This document shows positions 9,006 to 16,892 of a DNA stretch of 44,235 nucleotides, in pieces. The notes under the pieces were generated by a model. It saw nothing but the letters and a program-made list of their open reading frames with translations. It did not search any database and was not told where the DNA came from. The DNA lies in assembly GCA_913058575.1 (NCBI GenBank), contig CAJXRF010000048.1:1-44235 (forward strand), read 5' to 3'. Source of the stretch: an uncultured Bermanella sp. GTDB taxonomy: Bacteria > Pseudomonadota > Gammaproteobacteria > Pseudomonadales > Oceanobacteraceae. The position numbers and the translations under genes were made by a program. How positions within the stretch are numbered: the stretch's first letter is position 1; the number at the start of each line of letters is the position of its first letter.

Positions 9006-10442
9006 ATGAAACCGATTCCTTACCTTTGCCGTTTAGCCCTGTGCTCTTCATTGTTAGTGGCAATAAGCCCCATGTCGTGGGGAGAAGCGAATGTTAATAC
9101 CGTTACTAAGGGGGCTAAAAATGTCATTTTAATCATTGGTGATGGCATGGATGACCAGCAAATTACGGCGGCCCGAAACTACCTACACGGGGCGCAAGGG
9201 CAAACCATTCTAGATACCCTGCCAGTACGCTCGGCCGTACAGGTAATAACAGTCAGCAATAATGACCCTACTCAGCCCATATACGTGGCTGACAGCGCCA
9301 ATAGCGCCACGGCCATGGCCACCGGCAATATCACCAGCATAGGGCGTATAGCAACGTCTGCAAAAAGCGATCAAGACTTATCTACCATAATGGAACTGGC
9401 GCAAGCTAAGGGGTTAAAAACAGGGTTAGTGACTACCGCCTCCATTACCGATGCGACCCCAGCCGCCTTTATTGCTCATGTGAACATGCGAGGCTGCGAA
9501 GGCCCTGAGCAAATGGTGAATTATGAAAGCTATGGGGACTTTGTGATTGATTGCCAACAAGATACTTTTCAGCAAGGAGGGCTAGGCAGCATCAGCGAAC
9601 AGCTGGCAAGCAGTGATGTGGATGTTTTATTAGGGGGCGGTAAAAAGTTTTTTAAACAAGCGCCTGAAAGTAAGGGTGAAAAAAATATTTTTAATCAGGC
9701 CAAAAATAACGGTTTTGCCGTGATTGATGATTTAAAGCAAGCAGCAGATGTAAGCGACGATCAAAAACTATTGGGCCTATTTGCCAAGAAACATTTACCG
9801 GTTCGTTGGCAGGGCACTGATGGGCGCATTGCCGAGAAACCGCAATACAGTTTTATGAATTTCTTTCACAAATATTTAGGCTCGGTGACCCTACCTGACA
9901 CCATGAAGTGTGAAGCCAACCCCGAGTTTGCAAAACAAAATACCCCTAACTTGAAAGACATGGCGAGCCTAGCGATTAACCGCTTAGATAACCCTAAAGG
10001 TTTTTTCTTAATGATTGAAAGTGCCAGCATCGATAAACAGTCCCATAAACGTAATCCGTGTGGGCACATAGGTGAAGCGCAGCAATTGTTTGAAACTGTG
10101 CAAGTGGCATTGGATTATGCCAATAAGCAAGGCAATACCTTAGTGATGATCACCGCCGATCATGGTCAGGCAGCGCAAATCATTCCCGATGGCAGTTTGT
10201 TTTCAGCTTACGGGGCGCCCATTGCCACGCCGGGTTTCGTGGCCCGTATTGAAACCCCTGAGGGTGGGGTGTTAGCCATGAACTATGCCACCAATGATTT
10301 CAGCCATGAAGAACATACAGGGGTGAATGTGCCGTTTTTTGCTAATAAGCAGGTGGTGGGGGAGAGTGCTGAGAAGGTGATTAAACCTATGTTGCAACAG
10401 ACGGATATTTTTGGAATTAGTCGGGTGTATTTGGGGTTGTGA
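9006..10442 (+). CDS. phoA: Alkaline phosphatase, PhoA family
   Basis: This is a periplasmic phosphomonoesterase that releases phosphate from organic esters. It has a 26-residue signal peptide ending near MSWGEA, the first metal Asp in IIGDGMDD, nucleophile S97 in VADSANSATAMATG, the substrate-binding Arg region NMRGCEGP, metal ligands in MIESASIDKQSH and ITADHGQ, and a final His in EEHTG. Its 478 residues match the E. coli enzyme. The ATG is preceded by a modest AAGG ribosome site and a TATAAT promoter. The gene stands alone, divergent from sdaA. No Pho regulon gene is adjacent. Confidence 0.95.
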   Translation: MKPIPYLCRLALCSSLLVAISPMSWGEANVNTVTKGAKNVILIIGDGMDDQQITAARNYLHGAQGQTILDTLPVRSAVQVITVSNNDPTQPIYVADSANSATAMATGNITSIGRIATSAKSDQDLSTIMELAQAKGLKTGLVTTASITDATPAAFIAHVNMRGCEGPEQMVNYESYGDFVIDCQQDTFQQGGLGSISEQLASSDVDVLLGGGKKFFKQAPESKGEKNIFNQAKNNGFAVIDDLKQAADVSDDQKLLGLFAKKHLPVRWQGTDGRIAEKPQYSFMNFFHKYLGSVTLPDTMKCEANPEFAKQNTPNLKDMASLAINRLDNPKGFFLMIESASIDKQSHKRNPCGHIGEAQQLFETVQVALDYANKQGNTLVMITADHGQAAQIIPDGSLFSAYGAPIATPGFVARIETPEGGVLAMNYATNDFSHEEHTGVNVPFFANKQVVGESAEKVIKPMLQQTDIFGISRVYLGL

Positions 10443-10505
10443 TTTTAGCGTTTCACTTTGAAAAGGCAGCGGTATTTAGTTTACTGATGAATAACGGCTA
10501 GTACG

Positions 10506-10663
10506 TTTTTCCTTTCTGGGGACAGGTATTTGCTCCATGCAATGCCTGCATTCCCTACATCCTTGTAGGTTGAAGTCCCCAGCCCCCTCTTTTCGGCCAC
10601 GAGCAGCCTCACGACCTTGTATATTTAATTAGGGCTTAGTTTTTGAGGCTGCTCAAGGCCGAA
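10506..10663 (+). repeat. Dispersed constant-loop hairpin element, copy 1
   Basis: The element opens with a T-rich lead (GTTTTTCCTTT). CTGGGGAC (10516-10523) then pairs with GTCCCCAG (10575-10582) around a 51-base insert that itself holds the palindrome CCTACATCCTTGTAGG. A second hairpin follows with a two-part stem: TTCGGCC (10592-10598) with GGCCGAA (10657-10663), and GAGCAGCCTCA (10601-10611) with TGAGGCTGCTC (10644-10654). Its 32-base loop carries TATATTTAATTAG. Two more copies at about 30.8 and 43.5 kb keep this loop core but use unrelated stem sequences. It lies about 60 bases after phoA. Function unknown. Confidence 0.7.
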
Positions 10664-10964
10664 GGGTGGACTGGTTCTGGTATGAAACTCGTTTAAAGCT
10701 CAATGATATTTTAAGGTCCTGCATAAATGTGCTGGCCGTTTTAAACCTATTTGTGCAAAATCAGGCTTTTAATAAAAGCATGCCCATTAGCATAAAGAGT
10801 AGTGAATACCCTATAACGTAATGGCCATTGGTTCGTACTTACACTGACTAATGGGAAAGGTATTTACACTTTTTCTTAGGTCCATAAAACGTTATTCGGT
10901 TTTCAATAATATTGCTGTTTTGATAATAATAGTATACGCACGATATAAATTATTAGGTTCTTAC
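10664..10964. other. Intergenic stretch without a supported gene
   Basis: Between the repeat and the likely start of the exported orphan I see only AT-rich sequence. An upstream in-frame ATG at 10851 extends the next ORF, but that extension is not signal-peptide-like and has no ribosome site. A promoter is presumably here; no convincing boxes were identified. Confidence 0.3.
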
Positions 10965-11924
10965 ATGAAAATAATTCTGATTTTTCTTGGTATCATAGCG
11001 ACTACAGCCAATGCGCAGAGGCTAACAGCCCCCGATTATGAAATCGGAGAGAATATTATTGGCTTATACGAGAGACAGTCTAAAGCTGATTCAATTTGTA
11101 TCATTCATAGACAAAAATTATTCACCCTCAATAAAAAAGATAAACTTCCAACCAAGGGGTGTAATGGTGGTGACTTTATAAAGTATGAAGTTAATAAAGG
11201 TATGCCTCCACCGAAGGCTACTGGTAATCAATATTTTTATATCGAAGGTAGTTGCCCTGATAATATAAAGGAATTGTCTGATTCAAATACTGATTTTTCT
11301 GTTTATAAAAGCATGATTTTATCAGATGAAAACAAAATATTGATTTCCAATTCATTAAAGTCATGGAAGGAAGCTCTGCTTAAAGCACCACGTAGAAACG
11401 GTGTTATAGAGTATAAAAATAGTGAGATTCGTTATCATTATTTTTCAAGTGAACGACTTGAAAGTAGTATGCCAACTATATTCTATAATCTAGAGAGTAA
11501 ACTAAAATATAGTTTAGAATCCTCATATGACTTTGAAGGTAGTGAAAGTATATTGGTATTTAATATCTTGTTTGATGCTTCTGGAGACGATATTCAAATT
11601 GGGCAGGTTATCATTTCTGATGCGAATGAATATTCCGAGTTAATTTATAAATACATAGATACACTTCTCGTGTTTGAATATTATTCTTCAAAAAATAGAG
11701 CCGCAAAACAGTTTAAGAATAGTGAGTTTATGTATTCGTTTATAGATGCATATCACTATGATAATACATCATACATAAGAATTGATGATCATCTTCAAAG
11801 GTTGTATAGACTTAGCCCGAAAGATAAAAAAACAGCAATTAAAAATTGGTATAGAGGTAGTTCACATGTAGATTTTAATAACAGGCTAAAGAGTATATTT
11901 AGCGATGGTAGTTCCTGTTATTGA
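10851..11924 (+). CDS. Exported hypothetical protein, AT-rich orphan
   Basis: I do not recognise this protein. The likely start is the ATG at 10965 (residue 39 of the longest frame), which gives a clean signal peptide MKIILIFLGIIATTANA with cleavage before QRLTAPD and leaves about 319 residues. The mature part is hydrophilic and rich in Ser, Tyr, Asn and Lys. It has cysteines near the N-terminus (SICIIH, TKGCNGGD, GSCPD) and a last Cys one residue before the C-terminal Tyr. Base composition is clearly more AT-rich than the flanking phoA and acetyltransferase genes, with many AAA, ATA and TTA codons, which suggests later acquisition. It stands alone. Confidence 0.65.
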   Translation: MGKVFTLFLRSIKRYSVFNNIAVLIIIVYARYKLLGSYMKIILIFLGIIATTANAQRLTAPDYEIGENIIGLYERQSKADSICIIHRQKLFTLNKKDKLPTKGCNGGDFIKYEVNKGMPPPKATGNQYFYIEGSCPDNIKELSDSNTDFSVYKSMILSDENKILISNSLKSWKEALLKAPRRNGVIEYKNSEIRYHYFSSERLESSMPTIFYNLESKLKYSLESSYDFEGSESILVFNILFDASGDDIQIGQVIISDANEYSELIYKYIDTLLVFEYYSSKNRAAKQFKNSEFMYSFIDAYHYDNTSYIRIDDHLQRLYRLSPKDKKTAIKNWYRGSSHVDFNNRLKSIFSDGSSCY

Positions 11925-12015
11925 GCCAAGCATGCTTAGCATATTTCCCTTGGTATAGAGCTTTACACTCATAAACAACTTACATTATTTCGGAATACAG
12001 GGAGCGTAATTAAAA

Positions 12016-12858
12016 ATGGAAAACTTTCGCATTAGAAAAATGAACCAGTCCGAAGTGCAATTAGCAGTTGATTGGGCAGCCAGTGAAGGATGGAACCCAG
12101 GGCTTCATGATGCGGAGCTTTTTTACAGAGCCGACCCTGATGGTTTTTTCGCCGGTGAAATTGACGGACGTATCGTGGCGGTAGGCAGTGCGGTTTGTTA
12201 TGACAACGAATATGCCTTTTGTGGCTTGTATATAGTGGACCCGCAGTACCGCGGCCATGGTTTAGGTTTGGAATTAACCAAGGCTCGTTTACAGTATTGT
12301 GCTGATCGTAATATTGGCATTGATGGGGTGCTGGAAAATGTGGAGATTTATAAGCGTGTGGGCTATCAGCCCCATTACATGAATCATCGCTTTCAAATAC
12401 AAGCCAGTGCTCAAGAAGTTGATGACAAGAATATCTCTGTTATCACCCCAGAGCATATGGGTGAGATTTTTAAATACGACCGACAATGCTTTCCTGCCAA
12501 CCGTGATGCTTTTTTAAGGAAGTGGATTTTACAATCTCAGGGGTTGTCACTGGCCTTTTGGAATGATGAAAAGATTCAAGGCTTTGCAATTCGCCGTAAG
12601 TGTCTAGAGGGTTATAAGATAGGTCCATTGTTCGCTGATGATCCAAATGTGGCTCAAGCGCTTTTTAAAGCCTTGCAGCAAGACATTGAAGGGGAGTTGT
12701 TGATACTGGATGTGCCCGAGAATAATTCAGCGGCCATGGCGTTAGCCGCTGAGTATAATATGCAAGAGGTGTTTGCCACCATGCGTATGTACCAAAAGGG
12801 ATTACCGAAGATTGATCATGAAAAGGTGTACGGCATTACCACGTTTGAATTAGGGTAA
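12016..12858 (+). CDS. Tandem-domain GNAT family N-acetyltransferase
   Basis: This 280-residue cytoplasmic protein has two GNAT-type domains. The first (about 1-130) contains the acetyl-CoA loop in VDPQYRGHGLGLELTKARL, and the second (about 135-275) resembles the Acetyltransf_18 module found at the C-terminus of such proteins. The acceptor substrate cannot be predicted. A GGGAGCG ribosome site precedes the ATG. It converges on the molybdopterin operon, with 23 bases between the stop codons and no strong hairpin between them. Confidence 0.85.
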   Translation: MENFRIRKMNQSEVQLAVDWAASEGWNPGLHDAELFYRADPDGFFAGEIDGRIVAVGSAVCYDNEYAFCGLYIVDPQYRGHGLGLELTKARLQYCADRNIGIDGVLENVEIYKRVGYQPHYMNHRFQIQASAQEVDDKNISVITPEHMGEIFKYDRQCFPANRDAFLRKWILQSQGLSLAFWNDEKIQGFAIRRKCLEGYKIGPLFADDPNVAQALFKALQQDIEGELLILDVPENNSAAMALAAEYNMQEVFATMRMYQKGLPKIDHEKVYGITTFELG

Positions 12859-12881
12859 TACCATAACGACTTTTAAAGTGG

Positions 12882-13379
12882 CTATTGGTCTTGCCACTTA
12901 TCCAAGGCTTTTTCATCTTTTTCTAATGACTCTACCCACCAGTCGCCTTTTTTAGTGGTTTCTTTTTTCCAAAAGGGCGCTTTCTTTTTTAAATAATCCA
13001 TTATGAAGTGACAGGCTTCAAACGCTGCTTCTCGGTGACTACTGGAAACCCCCACAAAGACTATTTGATCACTTAAATATAATTGCCCCACACGGTGAAT
13101 AAGACGCACACGGCTTAACGGCCAACGGCTTTTGGCTTCTTCAATAATCTTAGCCAAGGCTTTTTCTGTCATGGCGGGGTAGTGTTCTAAATACAGCCCC
13201 GTGACATCATTGCCTTGGTTAAAATCTCGCACCAATCCTGAAAAGAAAACAATGGCCCCATCTTGGCTGTTGTTTTCTCTTAATTGGGCGTATTCAAAAG
13301 CTACATCAAAGTCTTGTTCTTGAACCGATAAAAAGTCAAAGTCGCTGTGGCTGTCTGAAACGTTAGAAGAGTCCGTCAC
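12882..13379 (-). CDS. moaE: Molybdopterin synthase catalytic subunit MoaE
   Basis: MoaE, with the MoaD thiocarboxylate, inserts two sulfurs into cyclic pyranopterin monophosphate to give molybdopterin. The C-terminal half is highly typical: SSSHREAAFEACHFIMDYLKKKAPFWKKE, given here as SSSHREAAFEAC followed by DYLKKKAPFWKKE, carries the conserved active-site lysines. The start is GTG at 13379, one base after the moaD stop codon, with GGGAGG inside the end of moaD as ribosome site. It is the last gene of the moa operon. At 165 residues it is slightly longer than the E. coli protein because of an acidic, Ser-rich N-terminus. Confidence 0.95.
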   Translation of the reverse strand: MTDSSNVSDSHSDFDFLSVQEQDFDVAFEYAQLRENNSQDGAIVFFSGLVRDFNQGNDVTGLYLEHYPAMTEKALAKIIEEAKSRWPLSRVRLIHRVGQLYLSDQIVFVGVSSSHREAAFEACHFIMDYLKKKAPFWKKETTKKGDWWVESLEKDEKALDKWQDQ

Positions 13380-13380
13380 A

Positions 13381-13629
13381 CTAGCCTCCCGTAACCGGTG
13401 GAAAGAACGCCACCTCGTTACCGTCGTTCACCATGGCATCGCTTTGCACCATGTCTTGATTCACGGCACACATTAACGCGCGGTTAGCCAGAAACTCTTG
13501 CCATTGTGGATGATTATCCAGCAAAGCTTGCTGAACATCGGCCACCGTACAAGGGGTGCTTAATTCTAACTGCAGTTGATCTGTTTTAAGCTGCTCACGA
13601 AGTTGCGCAAAAAAAACAACATTAATCAT
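13381..13629 (-). CDS. moaD: Molybdopterin synthase sulfur-carrier subunit MoaD
   Basis: This 82-residue ubiquitin-like protein ends in the required Gly-Gly (FFPPVTGG), the site of adenylation and thiocarboxylation by MoeB. It begins [14 protein letters not shown], as is usual for the family. Its ATG overlaps the moaC stop codon by four bases (13626-13629), and moaE starts one base after its own stop, so all three are translationally linked. moeB is not in this window. Confidence 0.95.
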   Translation of the reverse strand: MINVVFFAQLREQLKTDQLQLELSTPCTVADVQQALLDNHPQWQEFLANRALMCAVNQDMVQSDAMVNDGNEVAFFPPVTGG

Positions 13630-14132
13630 GCTACGTAATGTCCTGTCTTGCCGCCTTCTTTTTCTAAAACACGAATGCCGCTAATGACCATGGCTTTGTC
13701 TACCGCTTTGCACATGTCAAACAAGGTAAGAGCAGTAACAGACGCAGCCGTTAGCGCTTCCATTTCGACGCCGGTTTGGCCTGCCAATTTACACAGGCTT
13801 TCTATGCGAATGCGGTTTTGTTCTGGCTGAGGTTCAAATTCCACCGCCACCTTAGACAACATGAGCGGGTGGCATAACGGAATTAAATTACTGCATTGCT
13901 TAGCCGCTTGAATGCCTGCAATACGGGCCACAGCAAACACATCCCCTTTGTGGTGGTTACCCTCTAAAATCATGGTAAGGGTTTCTGGCGTCATGGTGAT
14001 AAACGCTTCAGCGCGAGCAGAGCGAGCAGTGACCTGCTTCTCGCTCACATCTACCATATTAGCTTCGCCTTGGGCATTAATGTGTGTAAATCCCATATTA
14101 AAAATCTCTATTGGTGAAGATGATATTTTCAT
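13626..14132 (-). CDS. moaC: Cyclic pyranopterin monophosphate synthase MoaC
   Basis: MoaC acts with MoaA to convert GTP-derived 3',8-cyclo-GTP to cyclic pyranopterin monophosphate. The core is diagnostic: [57 protein letters not shown] given as [12 protein letters not shown] and [11 protein letters not shown], and the C-terminal GGKTG. The longest start (14132) has no clear ribosome site. The ATG at 14096 gives [11 protein letters not shown], which aligns better with the start of known MoaC proteins and has AGAG upstream, so the true protein is probably 156 residues. It overlaps moaD by four bases. Confidence 0.95.
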   Translation of the reverse strand: MKISSSPIEIFNMGFTHINAQGEANMVDVSEKQVTARSARAEAFITMTPETLTMILEGNHHKGDVFAVARIAGIQAAKQCSNLIPLCHPLMLSKVAVEFEPQPEQNRIRIESLCKLAGQTGVEMEALTAASVTALTLFDMCKAVDKAMVISGIRVLEKEGGKTGHYVA

Positions 14133-14198
14133 TTAACAGGCGAACGGTTTGCCTTGGGCATTCTTTAATATAGAGAATGTGTGTAACCCCCATGCTAA

Positions 14199-14744
14199 TT
14201 ACCCTCGGCTCTTACAGTTTTCAATGTCGGTTTCTTTTAGCTGAGCCACAAAATTACAAGGACCTTGGCGGCTGTCTAATTGCTCGCTAATAATTTCATC
14301 CCAAGCAGTGCGACAAGCATTGGTAGAGCCAGGCATGCAAAAAATAATTACCTTGTTGGCCATGCCAGCAATGGCGCGGCTTTGAATGGTGCTGGTGCCA
14401 ATTTGTTGGTGACTAATTTGGCGGAATAGCTCGCCAAAACCTTCAACGGTTTTATCTAATAATGGGGTTACCGCTTCAGGGGTGCTGTCGCGGGACGTAA
14501 AGCCTGTGCCACCGGTGATTAAAATACCTTGCACGCTGTCATCGGCTACCCATTGTGAAATGGCCGCGCGAATTTTGTAAATGTCATCAATGACAATTTT
14601 TTTATCAAACAAGTTATGGCCGGCGGTTTGTAAACGCTCTACCAGTAATTGGCCACTGGTGTCGGTGTCTTCGTTACGGGTATCGCTAACGGTTAAGACA
14701 CAAAGATTTAAAGGAACAAATACGTCGGTTTTTGAATGTGCCAT
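14199..14744 (-). CDS. moaB: Molybdopterin biosynthesis protein MoaB (MogA-like adenylyltransferase family)
   Basis: This 181-residue cytoplasmic protein has the MoCF_biosynth fold that binds molybdopterin. Seen motifs are LTVSDTRNEDTDTSGQ near the N-terminus, GGTGFTSRDSTPEAV in the middle and a PGSTNACRTAWDEII segment near the C-terminus. MoaB proteins are commonly encoded with moaA and moaC; some act as molybdopterin adenylyltransferases like MogA, and no separate mogA is seen here. An AGGAG ribosome site precedes the ATG. It lies between mobA and moaC in the operon, with 66- to 69-base gaps on either side. Confidence 0.92.
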   Translation of the reverse strand: MAHSKTDVFVPLNLCVLTVSDTRNEDTDTSGQLLVERLQTAGHNLFDKKIVIDDIYKIRAAISQWVADDSVQGILITGGTGFTSRDSTPEAVTPLLDKTVEGFGELFRQISHQQIGTSTIQSRAIAGMANKVIIFCMPGSTNACRTAWDEIISEQLDSRQGPCNFVAQLKETDIENCKSRG

Positions 14745-14813
14745 GTGTGGCTCCTAAAATATTAAATGATGGGTTTGCGCTGTAATTTACAGGGCATTAA
14801 TTTTTAAATTGAT

Positions 14814-15392
14814 TTAGCTAAATTCTTTAAGGCTATTTTGCACCAATTGCCATTGCTCTGGAGTATTGGTGTTCACTAGGTGGTCTTGATTTAAAGGCGA
14901 CAGCGGAATACCCGAAAAATAATTGCATAAACCTCGTACAGAGCGATTTTGATTTTCACCATCTGCCACCGACTTTAAATACTCTTTTACGCTGTTATTG
15001 ATGGGTAAAAAAAGCGGCAGGTAGTTTTTTTCAAAATACACGGGCACATGGAAGTTGCGCCCAGCGCTAATGAGTTTTTGTAAATCGTCGGTGGTTAATA
15101 AAGGCATGTCTACCGGTACAATTAATACCGCGTCGCATTTTATGTTTTCTACAATGCTGTAAATGCCCCCTAAAGGGCCTAGCTCTGGATGGGTGTCGGT
15201 AATTAAGGGCATGGAGCTAATGCGTTGGGTTTGCTGGGCATTACGACTTAATACTACGCCGCTAAGGTTTAAGTTTTCTAATTGCTCAAGGGTATAAGAA
15301 AACATATCGCGGTGATCACGGTTTAATAGAGCCTTATCTTGCCCCATACGACTGGACTGCCCGCCGGCTAAAATTGCCCCTTTAATAATCAT
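14814..15392 (-). CDS. mobA: Molybdenum cofactor guanylyltransferase MobA
   Basis: MobA attaches GMP to molybdenum-molybdopterin to make the guanine dinucleotide cofactor used by DMSO-reductase-family enzymes such as nitrate reductases. The nucleotide-binding start AILAGGQSSRMGQDKALL, the GPLGGI loop and the metal-site PVDMPLL are all present in this 192-residue protein. An AAGGG ribosome site precedes the ATG. It sits 44 bases after moaA. Its inclusion in a moa operon near nitrate transporters suggests cofactor supply for nitrate reductase. Confidence 0.93.
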   Translation of the reverse strand: MIIKGAILAGGQSSRMGQDKALLNRDHRDMFSYTLEQLENLNLSGVVLSRNAQQTQRISSMPLITDTHPELGPLGGIYSIVENIKCDAVLIVPVDMPLLTTDDLQKLISAGRNFHVPVYFEKNYLPLFLPINNSVKEYLKSVADGENQNRSVRGLCNYFSGIPLSPLNQDHLVNTNTPEQWQLVQNSLKEFS

Positions 15393-15436
15393 GTCTAGCC
15401 CTTTTTATTTTCCTAGCCCAATTCCAAGCTAAGCCA

Positions 15437-16468
15437 CTAACCGCCTAGCATGGCCAAATGGCGAGTGGTGCCTGTGTTGTTACTTTGCAAATAGTGAGTT
15501 TCTGGTTTGGTTTGTAAGCCTTTATCCACCGCATCACTTAATAAGCTTTCTAAGCCTGGCATTAAATAAGGGCGTAAATCTAATCCCCCCTCGCCAAATA
15601 AACATAAGTGAAGTTTGCCCAAAGAGCTGATGCGTAAGCGGTTACAGGTGGTACAGAAATCCTTGCTATAAGGCATGATTAAACCAATGCTGCCTTGGTA
15701 ATCTGGGTGTAGGTATTCATTGGCGGGGCCGGCATTTTTTTTGCGAACTTTTTGTATCCAACCAGATTTTTCCAAACGCTGTTGAATTTCTTCGCCGCTC
15801 ACGTGATTAGCGTGAAAGTATTCGCGGTTGTCACTGGTTTCCATGAGTTCAATAAAGCGCAAGGAAATAGGGGTATCTTTGATCCAGTTTAAAAAGCGTT
15901 CAAATTCATTGAAGTTGTAGCTTTTAAGCAAGACCGCATTCACTTTAAGGGTTTTAATACCCAGCTCTAAGGCTTTATCTAGCCCGGCCATGATTTCTTT
16001 TAGGCGATTATGACCTGTGATGGTTTCGAATACTCTGGGGTCTAGGCTGTCGATGCTGACATTTAGGGCATCAAGGCCTGCGTCTAGCCATGGGCCAATG
16101 TATTCCCCCAACTTGTAGCCGTTGGTGGTCATGGCCACGGTTTGAATGCCAGGGATGTTTTTAATGGTGTGAATGATCTCAACCAAGTCTTTTCGCACAC
16201 TGGGCTCGCCGCCGGTGATGCGCACTTTATTAATGCCTTTTTGGGCAAAAACCGTGACCACTTGCTTGATTTCTTTAAGGCTAATAGGGGTTTGCTTAGT
16301 TTCGCACTGATAGCCGTCGGGTAAGCAGTAATTACAGCTGAAGTTACACACATCAGTAATAGACAGGCGCAAGTAGCTGAATTGACGTTGGTGACCGTCT
16401 TGTAACGCAAGGTACGACGGTGCACCGGGCTCCCATGAGGGTAGGCCCGTATCTAATGGTTTGTTCAC
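15437..16468 (-). CDS. moaA: GTP 3',8-cyclase MoaA (radical SAM)
   Basis: MoaA performs the first step of molybdopterin synthesis, radical rearrangement of GTP. The N-terminal radical SAM cluster is CNFSCNYC, followed by the RITGGEP segment. The second, substrate-side cluster is in FCTTCNRLRISSLGKLHLC (given as CTTCNRLRI ... LHLCLF), and the protein ends in the conserved Gly-Gly (LAMLGG). The start is GTG at 16468, preceded by GGAAAGG. It is the first gene of the moaA-mobA-moaB-moaC-moaD-moaE operon and has a probable Moco riboswitch directly upstream, so the operon should be repressed when cofactor is plentiful. Confidence 0.96.
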   Translation of the reverse strand: MNKPLDTGLPSWEPGAPSYLALQDGHQRQFSYLRLSITDVCNFSCNYCLPDGYQCETKQTPISLKEIKQVVTVFAQKGINKVRITGGEPSVRKDLVEIIHTIKNIPGIQTVAMTTNGYKLGEYIGPWLDAGLDALNVSIDSLDPRVFETITGHNRLKEIMAGLDKALELGIKTLKVNAVLLKSYNFNEFERFLNWIKDTPISLRFIELMETSDNREYFHANHVSGEEIQQRLEKSGWIQKVRKKNAGPANEYLHPDYQGSIGLIMPYSKDFCTTCNRLRISSLGKLHLCLFGEGGLDLRPYLMPGLESLLSDAVDKGLQTKPETHYLQSNNTGTTRHLAMLGG

Positions 16469-16474
16469 TGTGAC

Positions 16475-16570
16475 ACCTTTCCAAAATAAGGGGAGGCTGC
16501 AGCATTTCTATTGCAACCCATCGGCTAGGCTCCGTTCCTTCCATGGTGAACAAGGTTTAGGAGTGATAGC
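16475..16570 (-). ncRNA. Probable Moco riboswitch (Moco RNA motif) in the moaA leader
   Basis: On the minus strand the leader ends with a stem around AATAGAAATGCT, then GCAGCCTCC, about ten bases, then GGAAAGGTGT just before the GTG start. From memory the E. coli moaA Moco motif has the same succession: stem, AGAAATG, CCTCC, then GGAAAGGTGT. Upstream GGAGCCTAGCC and GGGTTGC blocks fit the rest of the motif. Because the ribosome site lies in the conserved 3' end, control of translation is likely. The comparison is by eye, so the exact 5' boundary is uncertain. Confidence 0.7.
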
Positions 16571-16828
16571 TCGGTGCTTTGGTGAGCCCCTTTAAATGAA
16601 GGGCTTACCGGTTAATTATGAGCCTATCTTATAAAAATTAAGGCCGCTTTAGAATACGGGTCTATGGGTATAGGCGTACTCATAAGGAAGTAGTTTATGC
16701 TGGCTTGGCCCTTAATGTCGAGCTTGATGGCAAATTGCCTTAACCCATATAACCGATAGGTCTTATTATAGCTAGGTTCAACGCTCTATCAGCTATTCAA
16801 AAGCCATAAGTTCACATACTGAAATACA
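16571..16828. other. Non-coding stretch upstream of the moa operon
   Basis: This region separates the moa leader from the porin terminator and presumably holds the moa promoter (minus strand). Inverted GGGCTTACCGG/GGTGAGCCCC-like blocks at about 16580-16611 could fold in the leader RNA. No ORF with a good ribosome site was seen. Confidence 0.3.
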
Positions 16829-16860
16829 AAAAGCCCAGTAGCAATAGCTACTGGGCTTTT
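16829..16860 (-). terminator. Strong (bidirectional) intrinsic terminator after the porin-like gene
   Basis: AAAAGCCCAGTAGC (16829-16842) and GCTACTGGGCTTTT (16847-16860) form a perfect 14-base stem with an AATA loop, flanked by A and T runs on both sides. It lies 32 bases beyond the stop of the minus-strand porin-like gene. Confidence 0.92.
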
Positions 16861-16892
16861 CAGTTTTCATAATGTGAATAATTGGACTGACT

